Both the position numbers and the translations under genes were made by a program. The notes below the pieces were generated by a model, which was not told the DNA's origin, made no database searches, and worked only from the letters and a program-made list of their open reading frames with translations. Positions 34,027 through 39,095 of a DNA stretch of 39,095 nt are shown piece after piece; the first letter of the stretch is position 1, and the number at the start of each line of letters is the position of its first letter. The DNA is from Candidatus Poribacteria bacterium (GTDB taxonomy: Bacteria; Poribacteria; WGA-4E; WGA-3G), in the NCBI GenBank assembly GCA_028824685.1, contig JAPPCZ010000024.1, positions 1-39,095 of the forward strand, in the 5' to 3' direction.

Positions 34027-35610
34027 ATGAGAAAACATCGTAATACACTTTTCAGATATAGAGGTTCGTCTGCCAAAACAACGTCTTGTTTTAGCGATTC
34101 AAACGGATTATCACTTGTCTCAACGCTTTGGATTCTGACGATCCTTTCTGTCTTAGCAATGCAGCTGCTCTACTCATTTAAGCTGGAAAACAACGCACGG
34201 CGGAATTTTGTGGACAGAGTGAAGTATCATTACGCAGCAAAAGCGGGATTTGAGTGGGGGATCGCGAAATTGCGAACTGATGAAACTAATTTTGACTCAC
34301 TCGGTGAAACATGGGCGGAACCAGTTCAGCAACAGATTGATGACGGTATCCAAATTGGTAGAATGTTAAACTATCAGGTGACCATTACTGATGAAGCGTC
34401 AAAAATAAACATCAATTCTGCACCGGAAGATACTATCCGAAATTTACTCGGCTTTTTAGGTGTTCAACCCGAAAACAGTGAAACGGGTGATCTTGCAGCA
34501 CGGATCGTTGAAGGACGACCATATCGCACTGTCCGAGATGTAGCACGTGTTGAAGGGATGACGCAAGATGTCCTTTATGGTATACAACAGCAAACAGTAG
34601 CAGCACCTGAAACAAGTGGGGCTGAAGACATTCCGCCGCAAATACAAACAACAATGGGTGGCAATAGTCTTGTTGACATAGCAACAGTTTATTCCGTTGA
34701 CGCGAATACTGATTCTAACGGGCAGCAAAGAGTCAATATCAATTCTGCGAACGCACAACAGTTAAGACAAGTTCGATCTAATAATAATCAAACAGTTTTT
34801 TCGCAAGCTGAGGCGAATGCAATTATCCAGAATCGTGAATCTAACGAATTTAAGGGAATCTCTGCACTGTTAGATGTCTCAGTTGTATCGAATCAAGTCT
34901 TTAATAATATAAGAAATCAAATCACTGTTCAAGATGCCTCTGTCCAGAATACCAGTTCTGGAAATTCCAATAATCAATTTAATGGTGGAAATAACCGAGG
35001 TGGTGGGGGCGATAATAATGGCAATGGCGGTAATCAAAGTTCACAGACTAATATTAATACTGCTGACTCGGAAGAACTCCAGGAACTTCAAGGAATTGAT
35101 GAAGGAGTTGCCGAACGGATTATAGCACACCGCAATTCCCAAGGGTTCTTCCAAAACATTGATGCAATTAAAGAAGTGAAGTTAATGACAGTCCGAGAAC
35201 TCGCTGGGATTGCTGATAAAATTACAGCAACAGAGGGACAAACTGTAAACGGATTAATCAACATAAATACTGCACCTTTAGAAATATTACAACTGTTACC
35301 AGGGATGGATCAAACAAAATCACAAGCAATTATTACTCGCCGTGAAGAGGAAAACCAAGAAGAACAACAGGGCACATTAGGAGAACCCATCCGAGGCAAC
35401 CCGTTTAGTGACATTGGGCAACTTTTAGATATTGAAGAAATTGATAATCAAACATTCCGAGAAGTTGTAGATTGGGTGACCTATCGTTCACACGGATACC
35501 GTATAGAATCTGCTGCGGTTGATTTGAGCGGAAAAACCATCGCAAAGCGCGCTGGTATCGTTGTGCGAAGCGGAAACCAATTGAATGTTCCATATTTGCG
35601 GCAGGATTAG
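34027..35610 (+). CDS. gspK: Minor pseudopilin GspK with repeated helix-hairpin-helix modules
   Basis: A 527-residue tip pseudopilin, much longer than usual GspK (about 320). The N-terminus has a type IV-like site SNG/LSLVS, lacking E at +5 as is normal for GspK, then STLWILTILSVLAMQLLYSF. The GspK-like region includes ITDEASKININSAPEDTIRN. The 'NIN[ST]A' start of a helix-hairpin-helix unit occurs four times: 129, 237, 342 and 412. A Gly/Asn-rich linker (about 309-340, GGNNRGGGGDNNGNGGN) separates units 2 and 3; units 3 and 4 resemble ComEA-type modules (LQELQGIDEGVAERIIAHRN). It caps the pseudopilus and may contact the secretin or substrate. Confidence 0.85.
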   Translation: MRKHRNTLFRYRGSSAKTTSCFSDSNGLSLVSTLWILTILSVLAMQLLYSFKLENNARRNFVDRVKYHYAAKAGFEWGIAKLRTDETNFDSLGETWAEPVQQQIDDGIQIGRMLNYQVTITDEASKININSAPEDTIRNLLGFLGVQPENSETGDLAARIVEGRPYRTVRDVARVEGMTQDVLYGIQQQTVAAPETSGAEDIPPQIQTTMGGNSLVDIATVYSVDANTDSNGQQRVNINSANAQQLRQVRSNNNQTVFSQAEANAIIQNRESNEFKGISALLDVSVVSNQVFNNIRNQITVQDASVQNTSSGNSNNQFNGGNNRGGGGDNNGNGGNQSSQTNINTADSEELQELQGIDEGVAERIIAHRNSQGFFQNIDAIKEVKLMTVRELAGIADKITATEGQTVNGLININTAPLEILQLLPGMDQTKSQAIITRREEENQEEQQGTLGEPIRGNPFSDIGQLLDIEEIDNQTFREVVDWVTYRSHGYRIESAAVDLSGKTIAKRAGIVVRSGNQLNVPYLRQD

Positions 35611-35646
35611 CAAGAGGCATTACAAAAAATAAATGAGGTTTTATAG

Positions 35647-37419
35647 ATGGCAAAGAATCAGGTTGTAGCAATTGATATCGGTTCAGCCGCAGCTAAAATA
35701 GTACATATTGAAAAAATCGCTGGCGCGCTGCATTTGATTAACGCAGGTGTTATCTCTTTTACGGACCCTGATAATCCTCAACACACTTCTGAAGATGTGC
35801 GAAAGTTGTGGAATCAACTTGGGATCAAGCGAACCTTTTTCAATAAACATAAGATAGAAGTTGGAATTGCGATTCCTCGTGGATTTGTTTCCACAAAACG
35901 TTTGCCTAACTTACCGCCAGCAACAACCGATGCGCAACTGCCTACCATAGTGGAAATGGCAGCTGAGACGGAGCTGCCGTTTCAGGCAGAAGAATCTGTT
36001 TTTACGTACCACGATGTTCAACGGACGCCAGAATCACTTTCGGTCGAGTTAGTTTCGACTCGGCGCGACACTGTAACACGCTATATGGGGTTTCTTAATG
36101 AAACAGGTGTTACACCTTCAGCAGTGATCCCGTCTATGTTAGCCATAGCGACCATAGCGCGCAACGCATTATCCAATAGTACAGCACGGACAGTCATCGT
36201 TGATATTGGGGCAGAACGTTCAGATTTCTGTTTAATGCAGGGCGATACTTTAGAATTTTCTCGTGGATTTTCTGTGAGCGGAAACCAATTAACACGAACT
36301 TTAATGACAGAAACAGAGTTGGATGCTGAAACAGCAGAACAAGAAAAACAACATATCCCGGCACATAAAGCACCTACTCGTACCTGGACAAGACGTTTCA
36401 TTGGAGAGTTAGAACGGTCTATCATCGCAGCCGAGAGAGAAATTAACGATGATGAACCTGAAGCGATTGCGGAAATATGGTTATGCGGCGGCGGGGCACG
36501 CGTTCCAGAATTGGCAGAGACATGTCAAGAACAACTTCAAATTCCAACCAGACTTTGGAACCCTCTTGATGCGGGGACTTTAGACACAAGCAATGCACCA
36601 ACACAGATACTTGAAACTTATGGAGATGCTTTAGCTGTGCCTTTAGGGGTTGGATTACATCTTTTAGAAGTTGAAGAACCTGTGTCGTTGTTACCGACCG
36701 AAGTTAGTGTGAAACGGGTTGAATCTACTCGTAAACACCAACAACTGATCACAGCAGGCATTGCAGGTTTCGTACTTCTTGTCCTTGTTCTTTGCGGTGT
36801 CACCTGGAGCAGATCGCAAAAATCTAAAGAAACCCTATTAGACAATCAAATAGTTACATTTGGAAATCTACAAGTCAATGCGAATAAACAACTCGCACTT
36901 GAACTGATTTTAGCGGACAAGTTAACCCATCAAATCTCTCCAATGGATATTTTACATGCACTCAGTTCACTTTTTAAAGATAGAACAAAAGTGGCTTGGA
37001 AGACATTTGAAGTTAACAATTTGGATGACCTTGAAAAAACACGTATTTCCTTTAGTTTACAAGCAAATTCACATGATTCTATTAACTCAATGGATGGTGT
37101 TCTAAACAGTTCAAAACTATTTAGCAACGTTGAGATAGGAGAGGTTACAGCGACAGGTGATGAACGAAGACCGACATTTGAGGTAAAAATAAACTGTCGA
37201 TTGAGTCGTGAAGCAACCCAAATGTTTGCACAAACACGTTATCCGAAACCTGTTTTTGAAACTAAAATGATAGAGGAGGAAGAGGTAGACCTGCCGCCAC
37301 CTTCTATAAACATTGAGAACTTAGAAGGTATATCAATTGAGAACTTAAAAGATATGTCAATTGAGAACTTAAAAGATATGTCAAAAGAAGAAAACGAAAA
37401 ATCGAAGCAAAAAAACTAA
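35647..37419 (+). CDS. gspL: GspL/PilM-like inner membrane assembly protein
   Basis: A 590-residue protein with a PilM/actin-like cytoplasmic domain and a GspL/PilN-like periplasmic end. Nucleotide-pocket motifs are AIDIGSAAAKIV (8-19), VIVDIGAERSDFCL (183-196) and WLCGGGARVPEL (278-289). One membrane helix (LITAGIAGFVLLVLVLCGV, about 367-385) leads to a ferredoxin-like periplasmic domain (SPMDILHALSSLFKDRTKVA). The last about 35 residues carry an eight-residue repeat SIENLKDM, with two perfect and one imperfect copy. It couples GspE to GspM. GAGG lies eight bases before the ATG. Confidence 0.85.
   Translation: MAKNQVVAIDIGSAAAKIVHIEKIAGALHLINAGVISFTDPDNPQHTSEDVRKLWNQLGIKRTFFNKHKIEVGIAIPRGFVSTKRLPNLPPATTDAQLPTIVEMAAETELPFQAEESVFTYHDVQRTPESLSVELVSTRRDTVTRYMGFLNETGVTPSAVIPSMLAIATIARNALSNSTARTVIVDIGAERSDFCLMQGDTLEFSRGFSVSGNQLTRTLMTETELDAETAEQEKQHIPAHKAPTRTWTRRFIGELERSIIAAEREINDDEPEAIAEIWLCGGGARVPELAETCQEQLQIPTRLWNPLDAGTLDTSNAPTQILETYGDALAVPLGVGLHLLEVEEPVSLLPTEVSVKRVESTRKHQQLITAGIAGFVLLVLVLCGVTWSRSQKSKETLLDNQIVTFGNLQVNANKQLALELILADKLTHQISPMDILHALSSLFKDRTKVAWKTFEVNNLDDLEKTRISFSLQANSHDSINSMDGVLNSSKLFSNVEIGEVTATGDERRPTFEVKINCRLSREATQMFAQTRYPKPVFETKMIEEEEVDLPPPSINIENLEGISIENLKDMSIENLKDMSKEENEKSKQKN
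37309..37380 (+). repeat. 24-bp tandem repeat in the 3' end of gspL
   Basis: Three tandem units: 37309-37332 (diverged), 37333-37356 and 37357-37380 (identical, beginning TCAATTGAGAACTTAAAAGA). They encode SIENLKDM repeats and are probably variable in number by slippage. Confidence 0.9.
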
Positions 37420-37459
37420 CCCACTTACATTCTGCAATTATGGTGAATTAGAAACATAG

Positions 37460-37580
37460 ATAGATACTCTCGTCCTCTGGTAGACGGTGAATGCCACACG
37501 CGCATTCATACCGTTGATTTGGAGGTTTCTTAACCTCGCTCTGGTGGAGGGCGTCCAAGTAATTCTAAAATTTACCAAAA
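37460..37580. other. Structured spacer between gspL and gspM
   Basis: Contains a bulged stem ACGGTGAATGC with GCATTCATACCGT, a perfect GAGGTT-TCTT-AACCTC hairpin (37522-37537), two CTCTGGT(A/G)GA(C/G)GG-like blocks, and TAATTCTAAAATTTACCA (37560-37577), which is also found with one change at 10671-10688. It is unusual to find a 200-bp structured gap inside a secretion operon. Confidence 0.45.
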
Positions 37581-37619
37581 ATGCACAGATAACCTACAAA
37601 ATAGGTAAGGAAATAGAAA

Positions 37620-38951
37620 GTGGAATTAAATCTTGAACTTACAAAGCAAACCAAAATTTTGCTCGCAGTTTTGGCAATTGTTCTTATTGCTGCCGTTGCA
37701 ACACAATGGGGTCCAGGACTCTATGGCTTGATTTCCAATACTGACATGGAAAACAAGCGACAAACCTTGCAGACATCTAAAGATTTAGTAGCGGCATCAA
37801 AAATCCTCAAACCTGTTGAAACCGGTCTATACGAAAAATCTGGACTTGCAGGCGAAGAACAAGATAAGACTATTTTTGATGGGAGTTATTCTGGAACGGT
37901 TGTCCGTGAGAAAATTCACACAATCGTGAAAGAAGCAGGTATCCCCCAGAATTACCAATTAGATGTGGATCCAGTCCCAGGCAAAAAATCAGAGAAAATT
38001 TCAACTCAGGCACGACGAAACCTTGTTGTTTATCTTTATCAGGAGAAATTGGAAACTGAACGGGATACGCTCAATGCTGAAATTGAAGATGAACTTCAAG
38101 AACAAACCGAAGTTGAAATTGAAACAGAAGAAGCCGCTATGGATATGTTGATGGATGCATGGCTGAACGAGACAGAGGCAGATGTCGAAACACCTGAAGA
38201 ATCCGAGAAATCTGATGAGGATCAGGGAACCGAGAAATCTGACGAAAGTCCAATAGATGAAAAATCTGATAAAGATCATCAGGTAGCCGAAGAGCCTGAT
38301 GCAGATGTCTTGAAGCCAACTGTGAAAGAGGATGTCAAAACACCTCAAGAGGTCTACAAAAATCAAACCGATTCGGAAAATCCGATGGATACTGAACCTC
38401 AATGGGAATTTGCATCTTTACCAGCAAGCATACCAAGTTCAATGCAAGTTGAGTTGATAGAACTCATTGTTTCAATGACGGAGCAGTATCTTGTAGGTGC
38501 TGAAATTAAACTGTTTGAAAACCAATTTAATAAAACACAAACGGAGGCAACCCCCGGGTTTTTTGGCATCGGTGCTAAAAAACCTATGACCGAGATTTAC
38601 TTTCGTCCAAATAGCCAGATTTTAGCCAAATTTACAGAACTCATTGATTACTATGAGGAAGAACTGAACAAGGAAAAACTTACCGCAGACCTCCTTGAAT
38701 ATCTTGATAGGATTGAATCGCAAATTACAGAACTTTCTCGGAGGTTACAAATGGCTCCCGCCTCCTATTCGCCTGAAAGTTATACCGTAAAAATGAAGTT
38801 TAAAGCGGAAATTGATAAACTTGTTAACTTAAATCGACTCATTGAAACCAGAACCAAATGGTTGATGGTTCGAGACCTCCAAATTTCCGCTGATAATAAA
38901 GATAATAAAATAAATGTGGATATTCTCATGATTGCGAGGGTTTATCAATAA
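37620..38951 (+). CDS. gspM: GspM/PilO-like protein with a long acidic insert
   Basis: A 443-residue inner membrane protein placed where gspM is expected. One membrane helix (KILLAVLAIVLIAAVATQWG, about 12-31) is followed by a coiled region (NKRQTLQTSKDLVAASKILK) and a ferredoxin-like segment (VREKIHTIVKEAGIPQNYQL), as in GspM/PilO. It is far larger than normal GspM (about 160-180) because of an acidic, probably disordered region (about 150-265) with repeated EKSD blocks, and a further C-terminal helical domain ending VDILMIARVYQ. It starts with GTG, AAGGA eight bases upstream. The name rests mainly on position and layout. Confidence 0.6.
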   Translation: MELNLELTKQTKILLAVLAIVLIAAVATQWGPGLYGLISNTDMENKRQTLQTSKDLVAASKILKPVETGLYEKSGLAGEEQDKTIFDGSYSGTVVREKIHTIVKEAGIPQNYQLDVDPVPGKKSEKISTQARRNLVVYLYQEKLETERDTLNAEIEDELQEQTEVEIETEEAAMDMLMDAWLNETEADVETPEESEKSDEDQGTEKSDESPIDEKSDKDHQVAEEPDADVLKPTVKEDVKTPQEVYKNQTDSENPMDTEPQWEFASLPASIPSSMQVELIELIVSMTEQYLVGAEIKLFENQFNKTQTEATPGFFGIGAKKPMTEIYFRPNSQILAKFTELIDYYEEELNKEKLTADLLEYLDRIESQITELSRRLQMAPASYSPESYTVKMKFKAEIDKLVNLNRLIETRTKWLMVRDLQISADNKDNKINVDILMIARVYQ

Positions 38952-39095
38952 TGAAAATGTGCAGAAATGATGTTTGTCCGATGTGGATACAGAAACCTAA
39001 TATATGCTTGATTGTACTGGTATGTTTCGGATTCTTTTTCCTTATGCAAGGAGATCTGTTGGCGCAGCGGGGCGGTGAAGGCACGATGGAAGTTG
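38951..39095 (+). CDS. Partial gene: exported protein, possibly secretin GspD
   Basis: The first 48 codons of a gene that runs off the window. The ATG overlaps the gspM stop (TAATG). The N-terminus has a long n-region then the hydrophobic core ICLIVLVCFGFFFLM and an LAQ signal-cleavage-like site, followed by RGGEGTMEV. In this operon the missing members are gspC and gspD, so a secretin or an associated periplasmic protein is likely, but the sequence seen is too short to say. Confidence 0.5.
   Translation, partial: MKMCRNDVCPMWIQKPNICLIVLVCFGFFFLMQGDLLAQRGGEGTMEV

Overview
The window looks like a chromosome segment from a Gram-negative, free-living or host-associated bacterium of moderate GC, probably an uncultured lineage such as Candidatus Poribacteria or a close relative. 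This is inferred from gene content: two phytanoyl-CoA dioxygenase family proteins, a formylglycine-type sulfatase, a large WD40 propeller whose N-terminus carries a 'WALPEGAIARLGRG' stretch, a secreted LamG protein, and many dispersed intergenic repeats. No rRNA or tRNA gene was recognised, so the taxonomy is not proven.

Left part (1-9.3 kb, mostly minus strand). A broken PIN-domain toxin gene is fused to a duplicated antitoxin-like module. It is followed by an NAD-dependent epimerase, a phytanoyl-CoA dioxygenase, a kinase-like protein, a WD40 protein and a LamG protein. A HIT-family nucleotide hydrolase/phosphorylase runs on the plus strand and converges on a two-gene unit, argB plus an uncharacterised 390-residue protein. 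A perfect bidirectional terminator lies between them.

Middle part (9.3-20.6 kb). argB and a zinc alcohol dehydrogenase diverge from abutting promoters. trpD-trpC follow, with a textbook sigma-70 promoter. Then come a Gfo/Idh/MocA dehydrogenase, a secreted lipid-binding-type unknown, a sulfatase, a secreted FG-GAP-like unknown and a second phytanoyl-CoA dioxygenase. This is the repeat-rich, accessory-looking part: inverted copies of a 25-bp repeat, a 120-bp MITE with 13-bp terminal repeats and a 7-bp target duplication, an HTH antitoxin remnant, and a multi-frameshifted pseudogene.

Right part (20.6-39.1 kb). A TolC-adaptor-ABC ATPase export operon has no permease and ends with a GHMP-family protein resembling beta-ribofuranosylaminobenzene-phosphate synthase. 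A compact primary-type sigma factor is co-transcribed (minus) with an NfuA-type iron-sulfur carrier. Finally there is a long type II secretion operon, gspE-F-G-H-I-J-K-L-M, followed by the first 48 codons of a signal-peptide protein, perhaps the secretin. Secretion of sulfatases, LamG or other surface proteins by this machine is plausible but is inference.

The features most worth following are the antitoxin-module duplication, the MITE, the dispersed 25-bp repeat, the duplicated beta-barrel in the adaptor, the permease-less ABC/GHMP operon and a GspK with four 'NIN[ST]A' modules. I see no clear evidence of a wholly new defence or mobile system.
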